In this document: in pieces, positions 22,481-33,274 of the stretch
Position numbering within the stretch: the stretch's first letter is position 1
Layout: each line of letters starts with the position of its first letter
Assembly: GCA_037157565.1 (NCBI GenBank)
Contig: JAZHRO010000003.1
Location: 73,348,501-73,412,500 of the forward strand
DNA from: Thalassia testudinum
Lineage: Eukaryota > Streptophyta > Magnoliopsida > Alismatales > Hydrocharitaceae
Direction: 5' to 3'
DNA: 64,000 nt
The notes under the pieces: model-generated
What the model saw: only the letters and a program-made list of their open reading frames with translations
Databases searched by the model: none
What the model was told of the DNA's origin: nothing
Translations under genes and position numbers: made by a program

Positions 22481-23872
22481 TATCTTTTGGTAGTCCCTAG
22501 CAAAAACTATATGCTATTTATAAAAGAATTAGGTTCAATTATTTTGACTTGAGTTATTTTCATTCATTAAGAAATTGTCTACTTAGGAACTGAACTTTCA
22601 AAGACACAATAGTGCCTGGGTATCAGCCAAAATGCAGACCGCCTCAAGCCCTCGCCTTATTCAAAGAAAATTTTCTTTTTCTCTTTTTACTCTTTTCTAA
22701 ATTTTTTGGATTTTCAAATTTTAGGGTTTAAGAGTGGCTTTCTACGGCCATTCAACTCATCCAAGATTTGATGAGAACCCTAAGTTTTAAGAATCTTATT
22801 GTGATTGTGATGGACACGTTGACCGACAATTAAAACAGACTTCGGATTTCTACACCTCTAGGTGACCTCAAAATGACTTCTGCCAAAGGTGTATCTTTAC
22901 AACCGGTAGCTTTCTCCCTACTTTTATCTTTTACGGGGTCAACACAAGGGTGAATCCAGTGTATTTCTCCCCAGTTTATTCTACTCCGCTTCTTCCTAAT
23001 TGTTTTGGGAATCTTTTAGTGCTTTTACTGAGCTGGGTTCTGGACAACCGGTCGATGAGCTGTTACCATCGACAACTTGCCAGCCATACTCGTGCGGGGA
23101 AGTGTGGCTTATTTCTTTTTGTTCTTTTCTCCTTTTCTTTTCGATTTTATTTTTTTTTTTTTTAAATAGGTGGCTTCCCTAGTCTAAGATTTACCTAAGG
23201 GTAGGAAAAAGAGAATGGTCTAGTGACTAGGCTCTGGACAGCCTACCTATGGGCTGTTACCCATGATAACTTGCCAGCCATATCACCCTAGAAGGTTCAT
23301 TAGCTACCCAATTTCCGTTAAAATCGTCGAACAACGAGTCAGTGCAAAGAAAGTGTGTAGATGCTTAAGACTAAAAATTCCCTCAAATCAGAGGACGGGT
23401 TGATAAGTCGTGCACTTATCACCCAAACTTTATTTACTCTAATTAAAATAAAATTCAAGTTGGCAAGAACTCGAAAAACAAATTGACATTTTAGTGGATA
23501 CATGGGCTAATTAAGTTCAAAGACCTAAAGGGTCTTTGTGTTCAGATCTTAATGTAGTTTTTGCTAAGATTGAAAATTTTCTTAAACCCAAATTCTCTTC
23601 CCTAATTTTGATTTTTTTTTTAATCAAAATGAAACAAATCTACGGAGCTGAAAAATGAATTCAGAGATAAATATCCACCCCCCCATGCCTATGTAATGCA
23701 TTGTCCTCATTGTATTAAAAAGACATAAAACAGAGTGGTAAAGCAAAGAAAGCACCCGAATTGCGTGAATGTCAGGTCCGCTCCGAGATGAAAAATTAAA
23801 AGGAATTGTATATGTGCTGAGTTTAGTGCCTTCAGCTAGGCACACTATACAAGGAAAAGAAATGAAGAATTC
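22481..23872 (-). other. Element H 3' untranslated region
   Basis: Non-coding. Two copies of the 60-base unit (about 23029-23090 and 23228-23284) flank a purine tract (CT-rich as given, 23115-23165), exactly as in A, B and C. The internal polypurine-like site is CCCCCCCATGCC at about 23677-23690. GTGCTGAGTTTAGTGCC lies at 23815-23831. Confidence 0.75.
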
Positions 23873-23986
23873 ACAAGTGTAGGTCAGAATTAGAATGAAC
23901 AGAAGAATCCTCTGACCTGTCAGCAGAGGTCCACAGATGTGGACTAGATTGTGGTGCAGACCCACACCCCATAATCGAGAATATCT
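23873..23986 (-). pseudogene. Element H ORF2 remnant
   Basis: The conserved core of ORF2 (R-L-W-G-V-G-L-H-H-N-L-V-H-I-C-G-P-L, then L-L-F-I-L-I-L-T) lies in an open frame with no ATG upstream of the core; the frame runs on to 23624 with unrelated residues. It matches D ORF2 at 17 of 35 positions. It follows ORF1 as in D. Confidence 0.5.
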
Positions 23987-24171
23987 TAAGTTCTGGATAA
24001 AATTACCCAAAACCTAAAATCAGAATGGAAGCGGGGTTGGGCATGCGTTTTATGAGGATGCAACCCAAGACCAAAAAGTCGGGTTACAGAGAATTGAAGC
24101 TCAAAAGGATAATCGTTGAATGTGTGCTTGAGTTGAACATCCTCGAAACAAATGTCGTAAGGATTCTGATT

Positions 24172-25499
24172 TTATGGTTTCAGCTTAAAAGGAACCCTTC
24201 GACTCAATCTTGTATTTCCTCCAGAATTAACTTCCCAAATCAGAACTTCCCGGCTCCTATTCTCCTCATTCAGCAAAACAAATTCCAGGACCTCTTGTAT
24301 ATTCATCACCCCGTCTGAAATCTCCAAGTCTAAATGATGTGGCAGAATCAAAATTGACTTGGGTCTCATTATCTCAGAATTAGAATCATCAATAAGCTTA
24401 ATAGGGTGTAACTGATAATCAGGGCATTGAATTGATTCCGCCAGAAAATGCAATTCTGGATCCGAAATGTGTGCCCTAATAAGATCAGTGTCCTCAGTTA
24501 TTGGGCTATCAAATGATCTATCAGATTCCTCAAGCCCAATCGTCTCACAGAAATCGTGTTCAGAAAACTCGCGTAAGACTTCGCAACTTGAATCTTCACC
24601 ATCAGGATCCGTATCAATGTATATCCCAAAATCATTTGTCAATTTCTGTTCCAAGGAGACATACATTTCCTCGTAACCCAGCTTAGGGATCTCAGGTGAA
24701 GTAATCAGATCATCCTTAATTGGTTGTTTTAATTCAATCTGGTCAGCCTCGTAATATGTGTCCCCCTAAACAAGTGCCTGAGTGGGTTCTATCATTGGCT
24801 TTCCTGAAGGGGGTTCATCGTGGGAATTATTCCAAGATTGAATCAAAGCAACCACGAATCTCATCCTCAATTTTGCTAATTTCCCAAGTACAAACTCACC
24901 CGGGTTCTTATCCTTAACATCCTGGAGCCAATCCAACAAAGACTTGTTTAAATCATCAATCATTTCAATCAGGGGCTCCAATCTCTCAATGCAAGGTATT
25001 GGCTGAACTTCTAAAGATTGAATGATATTCCTCAAGTTAGCCAGAACCTTATATTGAACCTGGTTAACCTGAACCAAATGAGTTGGTTCAAGGTTGGGCA
25101 GGTTTGGGCTCAATGTAGGGGAATTAACAATTGAGATTCGTTATACCCTTCCTGATAATAGGTCATTTCAGATTGTTGAAAAGATGGTTATGACCTAAAG
25201 GCAGTGAAATGAAAGGATGGGTAAGGATCGGTGTATCCACCTTGATTGTAGATCGTATTCGGTTGTTCATGAAAGGAAGACGATCTATAATCGATGTAGC
25301 CATGAGAAGGATAGAAATCAGAATGAAAGTGTTCAGGGTTAGACCCTAAGCATGGAGGTGTGGAATTGTATCCCCAATCTGAATTATCCCAACTAACTGA
25401 TGGTTGATTACAATACGAGTTGGGATAATCGTCCTGTTGAGGATAATTCACAACAGGAGGGAAAGAGCGGGAATGCGTGAAATATGTGGAAGGATTCAT
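24172..25499 (-). pseudogene. Element H ORF1 (decayed, acidic, unknown)
   Basis: The frame starts with ATG at 25499 (M-N-P-S-T-Y-F). It is Tyr/Pro/Asn-rich to about 25188, where a TAA breaks it. A frameshift near 25110 leads into a helical middle (N-L-R-N-I-I-Q-S-L-E) ending in TAG at about 24766. After that the same frame continues as an Asp/Glu/Ser-rich tail to 24172. Undamaged it would be about 440 residues. The part order matches D ORF1. A short stretch of the tail (L-L-N-E-E-N...) aligns weakly with D (V-G-I-T-E-E-S-N). No known domain is recognised. Confidence 0.55.
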
Positions 25500-26634
25500 G
25501 AGACACAGGAGGAAGAAAGGCACCCTGCAATACAAACAATCAAACCTGTCCTTAAATGGGTTAGCCTACAGACCTACAGACTCCCAAAACCCGTCCTGAG
25601 ATAAAGGAATGATTTAATCTACTTCTGTCTGTTCAATCCAACCAGTTAGAAGGAGGGACTGGGGAGAAGGTTCTTCCTTCGACTTGCGCCTCCGGTTCCT
25701 TGTGTACCCCCTAGCTGCGATCGTTTGACTCTGCTCCCCTAGCTAGACATCAGATTGAACAGTAGAAACAGACTAATCGAAAATAATCTCGTTTGGGGTT
25801 CTGAAGAGTGAGTCCAATCCTTAAGGCCAACGTCTACTCTATTTTATTTAGGGCTAGGTTTGAATGTGCTTTGGAATGTGATGGGCCCTTTAAATGGGTT
25901 GTGCCCTTAATGATAGATAGTGGTTTTCAAGCAAGATTATTTTTGATGTGGTGAATTTTAAGGTTCAAATCTTGCTTAGTAGCTTTTAGGATTCATCTTT
26001 AGGTGTTTTCAAACAGGTTTCGTTGGCACACCAGGTTTTGCAAGCACAGGTGAAGATGTTTTCCTTTAAAGCTTAAAAAGAATGTGCAGTGCCTGGTAAA
26101 TCCCTAAGAGTTGAACCTAATTGGCAGCTACTTGATGAGTTTATTTTATTTGAAGTGGTGCGCCTAATCAACTCAAACAATTGGCCTAATGCACCACTCA
26201 ATTAGGCACACAAATGATTACCTAATCTGATTTCTACTCAATTACGTGTTTGAATGTGTGTACCGGTTCCTGAGGTTGGTTTACCAGTTGAGTTTGAAAA
26301 TCAGATGAGGTTGTGTACCTCGTTGAGATTTTTTTAATTTCTTTTTTTTTTTTAATATGGGGGTTGGGGTGAGTATGGGTGTGAAACAACAAACAATCTA
26401 ACCTTAGAGTTTATGAAAACACCTAGGTTGATTGATGTTTGAATTATTATGTTGTGGAATGAAATCTAATGGGTGGGGGGTGGGGGATAACTCACAAAAC
26501 CTTTTGCAGCATTTTACTCCGATCTACCGCTTTTGCCTGTCTTGAAAGAGTACCTGCAATCACAATAAGAAAGGAGAAAAGTGAGGTAAATGATTTGTAA
26601 GTTAGAACCGCGAAGGAAACCAAAGAGCGTCGCC
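25500..26634 (-). other. Element H leader
   Basis: Non-coding. In sense it has a pyrimidine-rich run with TTGCAGG (26553-26559, minus) 77 bases after the primer-binding site, an AT-rich middle, and the conserved leader hairpin module at 25663-25730, 164-167 bases before the ORF1 ATG. A G-rich run lies near 26470-26490 as given. Confidence 0.7.
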
Positions 26635-26652
26635 TCTCCGGCAACGGCGCCA
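26635..26652 (-). other. Primer-binding site of H (tRNA-Asp)
   Basis: TGGCGCCGTTGCCGGAGA in sense: 17 of 18 bases complement the 3' end of plant tRNA-Asp; 3 bases from the LTR. Confidence 0.85.
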
Positions 26653-26655
26653 AAA

Positions 26656-28293
26656 TGTTGAAAAGTTTTGCGAATGCCACGCTTACGTGTTTGGTTTCGG
26701 AAAACCTGTCATTGTAGTTTGAAAGAGAAGAATTCGTGTTCAACAAATAAAATTTATATCGAAAAGAATTCTGGGTCGAACAGAGGAAGGCTACGTTAAT
26801 CTATATTCGCAATTATATTTTTCTAGGATTTTTTTTAAGCAAGGCGATATAATTACAATGGAGCTATCAGACTAAAAGAAAGAGAGAGAGAGAGAAAGAG
26901 AGGGAGAGGGAGAGAGAGAGAGAAAGAGAACATGCATTCAATATTCCAATTATTTTTATAATCAAACTAAATAAAAGTTACACCAGAAAGCGGAAAATCA
27001 ATTACTCTATTAAGCAGGAAAATTCTACACTAGAAAAGCTGTAAATAAGAATGGGAGAGAGAAGTTATTCTCCTCGACGATTGCTTGGAGGACGAGCCGG
27101 ATGAGACGATGCCTGGACGAAGGAGAACGAAGCTGGACGAAGGAGGACGAAGTAGAAGAACAGGAACCAAGCAACACACCGTCGTCGTCGCGAGATCCAC
27201 TTTCGAAGGGGAACGAAAATTGGACTTTATCTCGCGAGAAGCATCCCGGGTGTGGGACAAGCTTCTCTTGAGCTTTGGAGGGGTAGAGAGGAGAAAGAAG
27301 GGATGAGAATTTCGTTTGGAGGGGGTCTCCTTTTATAGTTGCAAGGAGTGGGGGCAAAATGGACATTACAACTTCAAAATAATAAAAGAGGGGTCTTTAG
27401 TGACGGATACATCTATCACTAAAGCCCTCAACGTGGGCGTCGTGGCTGGCTCACGCGTGCCTCCTCGCCTGCTCGCACGCTCAACGGCTTGCGCATGTTG
27501 CCCGCCCGCCCGCATGTCTGATTGCACGTCCGATTGCCCGTCCAATTGTGCGTCGACGCTATCGGGCGCGCGCAGCCATCTGATCTCCATCTGACGCTCC
27601 ACTCGCGCCCAATCGCCCGTGCCTGCCGCTCCTCACCACAGCTCGAACCTGCGCCCGACGCTCGCGATAGCGCGCTCGACCACTGCGCTTTGGAGCGCGG
27701 ATGGTCGAGCGGACACTTTTAAGTGCAAGCGCCCACAGCCGTTGGATTAAGATCCAACGGCGAAGAGCGATCGGGCGCGGGGCCTACATAAGATGCAAGC
27801 GGCCGTTTGGGCGGCTGAGATGGCACCACGTGGCACTATCTCGGCCGTCCATCTTCTGGAAGTTGTAGATGGTGCCACGGATGTCGGATTGACTCGATTT
27901 TTGTGTCGTTGGCTGCGATCGTCGATCCGAATTCATTCATGCAGTCAGATTTATCATCTGAAGTGCGAATTTACACCATCCTAGCCCTTGATCTTCTAGG
28001 GTTCCCAGGTAACTATCTGATGCTACCGATGCCTGATTATGGCGATCTTGGAGTCGTTGAACTCCAATTGTCGCCCTGATCACATCCATACGGTTGGATC
28101 TTTGATCTAAGGCCCCGATAAAATGTTTGCCCTGTCCAAGCACATAAAAGGAGACAATTAACCTCCATTTTATTCAAACTACTCTAAATGCAAGATGATG
28201 CACGTAATGCAATATTTATATCATGAAATGCAATCCTATGCTTAAGAACATGCATAAATAGACATTTTAAGTAGTGTAAATGTGTTTACATCA
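26656..28293 (-). repeat. 5' LTR of element H
   Basis: 1638 bp. TATAAAAGG at 27329-27337 (minus). A/B boxes at 27640-27690 (AAGCGCAGTGG and GGTTCGAGCT, starts 41 bases apart). Palindrome CCGTTGGAT-TAAG-ATCCAACGG at 27739-27760. CACGTG at 27827-27832. Shorter than the 3' LTR mainly by deletions in the GC-rich part. Confidence 0.92.
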
Positions 28294-28298
28294 TTAGG
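28294..28298. repeat. H target-site duplication, right
   Basis: TTAGG, directly after the LTR end TTTACATCA; D ORF1 codons follow. Confidence 0.9.
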
Positions 28299-28313
28299 AT
28301 ATCGGCTAGCCAT
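28299..28313 (-). pseudogene. Element D ORF1, first five codons
   Basis: ATG at 28313-28311 starts M-A-S-R-Y. The frame then enters the TSD and H. Without H and one TSD copy, the frame is in register with 20791-19577. A longer unrelated frame crosses this point (28286-28657) but ends inside H. Confidence 0.65.
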
Positions 28314-30152
28314 TTCGGTAACCTGTGGAGAAGGATCAGGTGAAGCGAAAAGTCATCTTCGCCACCTTGGGCTCTGATCCGAATGTTGAGTTGATTCAGT
28401 GACCCGAACTCTAAAATAAGCTCGTGGGTCCAACTCTTCTGGATCCTGATTAGGTCCAGATCCATTGTTAGCAATTGAGGCTCAGCAGATAAAAGAAATG
28501 TGGCGAGAAGATGGTCCGGGCGAGGTGACTCGCCTCCTCGGGATTGGCTCCCAAGGTCCAACCAAGTGAGGTCGAAGTGACCTCCTTCCGTGCATACACC
28601 GCTCAACCCCTGGGTTGGTGTAGCCACGTAGGACAAGGCTAAGGCCCTATCAATCAAATGGTCCTTATAAACCAGGTGACCAGATTTTTTCGTTAGGGAT
28701 TTGAATTCTTGAAGCTAAGTTCATCGTACAACCGACTGAATGTGAATCTCGCCTCTCAAGCTAACCTAGCCAGTCTGGTTACGAGGGGACTAAGGGGAAG
28801 GTTCTTCCTTTGGCTTACGCCTCCGGTTCCATTGACCCCCGAGCCACGGTCGTTTGACACTACCCCACAGAATTAGTGACCAGGTTTGGCAAGAGAGATT
28901 AAATTCGTTCAGTAGTACGACAACGAACTCGGGTTGAATTCGTGTTTTAAAATTATTTTTAACCTGTTTTCTTCAGTGGGGTTTGTGGTAAGTGGCCCAC
29001 AAGGTGACCAAGCTCACCGGATAACTTGACTTGATCAAGTCTAGGTTAGCCAAAAGTGTGGTCTCTAGTTGTGACCCTAAAGGTTCAACCTAAGTTGCAT
29101 GCACTTCTAGGTTTTTTTTTTTTTTTTTTCAACAGACCACAAAAATAATGTAGATTCTCTGATAATAATTGGAATCCAATTAATTTGAAATTTTGCAAGT
29201 AGATTCTATTTTAATTAGTTTTTCAGAGAATATTTTTTTGGAATTTTTAATGTTTTAACCAAATTTTGAGGGAATTTTAAATATCAGGGAGTCAGATTTG
29301 GAGCTTTGACCCCTGGACGGTTTTTTGCCTTGAAACTGTATCAAATGATCTTCAAAAATTTGGACAAAATACGGAAAATAAAGCCAATTACATCATATTT
29401 CAAACCCAACCATTTTTAATCAAAATAGATTCGCAGATTTCTAGGAATCACTTTTTGAAATTTGAAAATTTTTGAATCTGGGTCAATCAGACCCCCGTGC
29501 ACTTTGCAAATTTTTCAAAATTTTATATTTGGGGTTTACTCAAAGTAACGGTGGCATTTGAAAGATTGTTTGAAATTGAAGGTTTTACTAGAACTTTCAA
29601 ATTTTTTCCTAACATATTTTTTGGGAATCGAATTTTCAAGTGAGATTTGAAATCTAGCCGAAAATCAGAAGGTGGTGGAAAAGGTTTTGAAGAGGTTTGA
29701 ATTTGAAATTCAAGCCTTCCACCAAAAATGTTTTTTTTTTTAATATTTTGCACTTTTTTTTTATTTATTTTTGTTAAAAAAAATAATTTTTCAAAAGATT
29801 CAAACGGAAATATCTCATTTTTTTTCCTTTTTTTCTTTTTCTAACCTGGATTCAAAAGGAAACCTAAAGAGATTTTTTTTCAAAATTTTTTATTTTTTTT
29901 TTCACGAAAATAAGAAAAATTTTGCTTTTTTTTTTCCTTTTTTGGAAAGAAATTGCAGAAAGTAGATCTAGTCCTAAGGTTCAGAAAATAAACCTACTCT
30001 AAGAGAATGTGATGTGCACCTGACTTTCTTCGCTGCGCTCGATGTGTGCGCAGATCCCGTTTTTCTTCCGTGTTCCTGCACATCAACAATGAAGTAGAGG
30101 CAGATTTGTCAACGATAAGTAAAAGATCAAAATCAATAAAAATGACATTGCC
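28314..30152 (-). other. Element D leader
   Basis: Non-coding. From the primer-binding site in sense: TGCAGG at 30075-30080 (73 bases on), a T/A-rich stretch with long A or T runs (29100-29960), then the conserved hairpin module at 28796-28860, about 480 bases before the ORF1 ATG. An open frame at 28314-28657 upstream of the ORF1 start is not supported by anything else. Confidence 0.7.
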
Positions 30153-30170
30153 TCCCCGGCAACGGCGCCA
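30153..30170 (-). other. Primer-binding site of D (tRNA-Asp)
   Basis: TGGCGCCGTTGCCGGGGA in sense: all 18 bases complement plant tRNA-Asp; 2 bases from the LTR. Confidence 0.92.
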
Positions 30171-30172
30171 TT

Positions 30173-32321
30173 TGTTGAGAGATCGTAGATTGCATTTTTG
30201 ATAAAAGCGTCGTAGTATCGTTGCGAAATATGATCCAACAAAGATATTATTTCGAAAATAACGAGACTTTGAGTCTCGGTCGTTCGTCTTTGGGAGGCGT
30301 TGTTTTTGTTTTTGAAATCGATCTTAAAGCCGCTCTACTTTATTTAAACGACATGCTGGTGCGTAATATATAGGCGGTTAAAGAACAGGCACTTAAATCA
30401 CGCAAATATGATAACCATTTAGCTCAAGGTAATTTCAAACACATAAGAGATATATATATACATATAATGAAATTTCATTCATCGTGGGAGAGTTGTTCCA
30501 CAAGGAAATCTAGAGGAAAGCTTATACATGAATGCTTAAAATTAAATCTAACTACCAGAAAACGATTGCATACAAGAATCAACGAGGGGATTTCGCATGC
30601 ATCATTGGGGGAGAAGAAAGACTACTCTACTAAGCAGCAATTGAAAGCAATAAAAATTATGAAGAGCATCATCTAAAGCTAGAAGAATAGAGGGCATTCA
30701 GGGGTGGTCCCTGATGGCCTTGGAGTGGACGAGAAGAGAATGAGGGGCAGCCAATGTAGCCTAGGCCGACCCTTGGAGAGAAGTAGGGTTGATCTAGCAT
30801 CAAGGCATGGTGTCCTCCATGGTAGTGGTAGTGAGCTCTTGGAGGTGGAGTGAGTGGCTAAGTGGAGGTGGCGTGAATGGCACCAACGGAGAGCAATTGC
30901 GAAGGGAGTGAATGGGTGCCAATGGCCAACCATGGGGTCTTTTTATAGGCCCAATGGAAGCTCTCAAGGGAATTATGGAATTCTCTAGAGAGGCCTATGG
31001 TGGGAGCTCGTGGGAGAGTGAGAGAGAGAGGGTGGATGGTGGTTTTTAGATCCACCAAATGTGGATCTAAAAATTGAATGGCTCTTGGTTGCTATTTTTG
31101 GCAACCAAGGCAACCACACATGGTAGAGAGTTCTAGAGAACTCTAGGCTAGATATTTTCGTGTGTATGGTGTGTGTGGGTCAAAACTTCGGTGGCTAGGT
31201 TGATTAGGTTGGGTTCTAGTGGGTTTAGGTCAAGGTAAGTCTCAAATTAGGGTTATAAAGCCTAATTCGCTAAGGTAAAGTGCAATTAAACTTAATAAAA
31301 GTTTAATTTGGTGTGTGGAAACTTAATTGAGAGTAAAAAAACTCAATTAATTAAGGTCTAGGTCAATTGGACTCTCACTCAGTCCAATTGGACAGTGTGT
31401 GCTGAGATCAGGGCTCAATTGGACTCAATGATTCCAATTGAATTGGCTGATGGAATTGACTAAGATTCAAGTCAATTAGGTTTAGTGAGGACCTAATTAG
31501 GTCCTTAGGGAGGTCTAAAGGTGATGTACAAGGGTTAGGGTACCTTAATTTAGGCTCCTATGGGGTTGGAATTGGCTTTAGGGACCTAGAGATCCAAGAT
31601 CATGGCTTAAATCTCAAAACAGGAATTGGAGAGCAGTATCAGACGTCTAATTATAGAATCAGACATCTTATACTCAAAAATCAGAAGTCCAGACTTGCTG
31701 TCTAGACGTCCAATCAGAGTCAGGAAGGGTTTTAGGTTCTGTTTTGGATATTCTGCAGAAATTGGACGTCTGACAAAGTGTCTGGACGTCCAATAACACT
31801 GCAAAAGTGGGTTTGAGGTGTGCGGGAGTTGGCTAAGGGTCATGGACGTCTTAAAACTTATCTGGATGTCTAGAGAAGGGTTGGAACTAGGGTTTTAGGG
31901 CTTCCTAGGGTGTTGTGACCTAATCTAAGGGTGGCTAAGGCTTGTGAAAGTCTCTAGCCTATCCAAGGGCTAGGATGGACCTAAGCTCTTCACATTTTAC
32001 AGCTTTATTCCTACTTAATAGAATAGAAAATCTTTAACCCCCTTACATTATTATTCGTACATGTAAACTAGGCCTTCTGCTCCAGCTCTGCAACAACTCC
32101 CATTATTCCTGCTGATCCAGCTTCAGATCCAGCTCCTGATCAGCTTATTCCCTGTAATCGACATAATGCACTTAATCAGCACATTATAACATTATTTCAT
32201 GCATGGCTAAAGGAAAGCAGTAAAGATGCAGATAATGCGTATGCATGCATGAATAACCCTAGCTTATGCTAAGTCCTAGCTTAATCTTGGCCAATTAAGA
32301 CCTACGATTGCTGTGCAATCA
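30173..32321 (-). repeat. 5' LTR of element D
   Basis: 2149 bp, TGATTGCACAGC to TCTCAACA in sense. TATAAAAAG at 30939-30947 (minus). Five GACGTC sites at 31642-31850. Tracts of 'AATTGGACT' repeats occur near 31360-31450. The left end carries the GAGTCTCGGTCG block near the LTR 3' end. Confidence 0.92.
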
Positions 32322-32326
32322 CTAGG
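32322..32326. repeat. D target-site duplication, right
   Basis: CTAGG, followed by AAGTGCTGAGTTTAATGCC, which continues C. Confidence 0.9.
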
Positions 32327-32835
32327 AAGTGCTGAGTTTAATGCCTTCAGCTGGGCGATGCTTCGTGTCAACGCTCGATGAGGGTGACAACCTCCTTTAG
32401 GGGAAGCTGGGCAAGGAAATGCTTTAATCTCTGACCATTTACCTTGAAGGTGTGCCTAGTGTTTAGACCTGCAATTTCAACTACACCATTGGAAAAAGGT
32501 TTGACCACCTGATATGGTCCTATCCACTTGGATCTGAGCTTCTTGGGAAAAAGTTTAAGTTAGGCACCAAAAAGCCAGACTTGCTGGTTAGGCTCAAAGG
32601 TCTTTCTATGGATGAGTTGGTCATGGATGGCTTTCATCTCTTCTTTGTAAAGTTGACTGTTCTCAAATGTGTCATGATGAATTTCCTTGAGCTCGGAGAG
32701 TTGGAGCGTCCTCTATGCATCGACTAACTGAGAGTCCATGTTACACTGCTTAACAGCCCAGTAAGTCCAGTGATCCAATTCCACCGGAAGGTGGAAATAT
32801 TTCCCAAAGACCAGGAGATACAGCGACATGCCTAT
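32327..32835 (-). pseudogene. Element C integrase C-terminus and pol stop
   Basis: This is the end of C pol, between the D and B insertions. In sense it runs from 'M-S-L-Y-L-L-V-F-G-K' through the K-L-R-S-K-W-I-G-P-Y-type domain to TGA at 32370-32368. The conserved GGCATTAAACTCAGC block follows to the D TSD. Confidence 0.85.
32831..32835. repeat. B target-site duplication, left
   Basis: CCTAT, identical to 43820-43824. Confidence 0.92.
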
Positions 32836-33274
32836 TGATAACACCACAAAAGGGGGTAATAATTACGATGAACATGGCCCATCTTTAGAATAAAAAGCAC
32901 AACATACGTAGAATAAGAGCATTACATGCATCAAGTACCAAGATTTCTTATAAGCTGTATTAATGGCCATTTGTGTAAAGTATTTGTCAAAGAAGGCCTC
33001 AGATGAGCAATCGGACCACACGGATGGATTCAGAACGACGAACGGAGTCCAACGGACTCAAGATCGCCCAAATCCGACATCCGAAGCTCCCACAGTGGGC
33101 CCAAGAAATTATGACCGTTGATCTGAAGATCAACGGCACAGAGAGCGCCACGTCAGCCCGCCCCCACCGTACGCACACCCTCAGCTGGCCAAGGACAAAT
33201 CTAGGCCGTTGATATTTGATCGAACGGCCGACATACACGCGCTCACCCACGGTCGCTGCGACAAAGCGCGGGCA

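Larger units (their letters stand above)
20792..28293 (-). mobile_element. Element H: non-autonomous LTR element inside D ORF1
   Basis: H is a 7502-bp minus-strand element with LTRs at 20792-22469 and 26656-28293, perfect TSD TTAGG, tRNA-Asp primer-binding site and polypurine tract. The internal region is only 4.2 kb and lacks gag and pol. It holds a decayed ORF1, an ORF2 remnant, and a 3' untranslated region of the A/B/C type. Its LTRs match neither D nor A/B/C, so its autonomous partner is not identified here. LTRs differ by about 7% over the first 210 bases by eye. Confidence 0.9.
15229..32321 (-). mobile_element. Element D: non-autonomous LTR element with unknown ORFs
   Basis: D is a minus-strand element of 17.1 kb including H, about 9.6 kb without it. 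LTRs are at 15229-17320 and 30173-32321, with perfect TSD CTAGG, a perfect tRNA-Asp primer-binding site and a polypurine tract. The internal region has no gag, protease, reverse transcriptase or integrase. It encodes ORF1 (broken by H) and ORF2. Its LTR start and 3' region match F, suggesting that an F-type element supplied its proteins in trans. The LTRs differ by about 6-7% over the first 330 bases by eye. Confidence 0.9.

Noticed and set aside
24025..24686. Plus-strand frames opposite H ORF1
   Set aside because: They are antisense shadows of the minus-strand frame, which has the element orientation and the D counterpart.
28314..28657. A gene upstream of D ORF1 on the minus strand
   Set aside because: The open frame ends inside H sequence, has no counterpart in H or B leaders, and overlaps the ORF1 start in another frame.
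15229..32321. D as two unrelated solo LTRs
   Set aside because: Matching CTAGG duplications, a perfect primer-binding site beside one LTR and a polypurine tract beside the other prove a single element.
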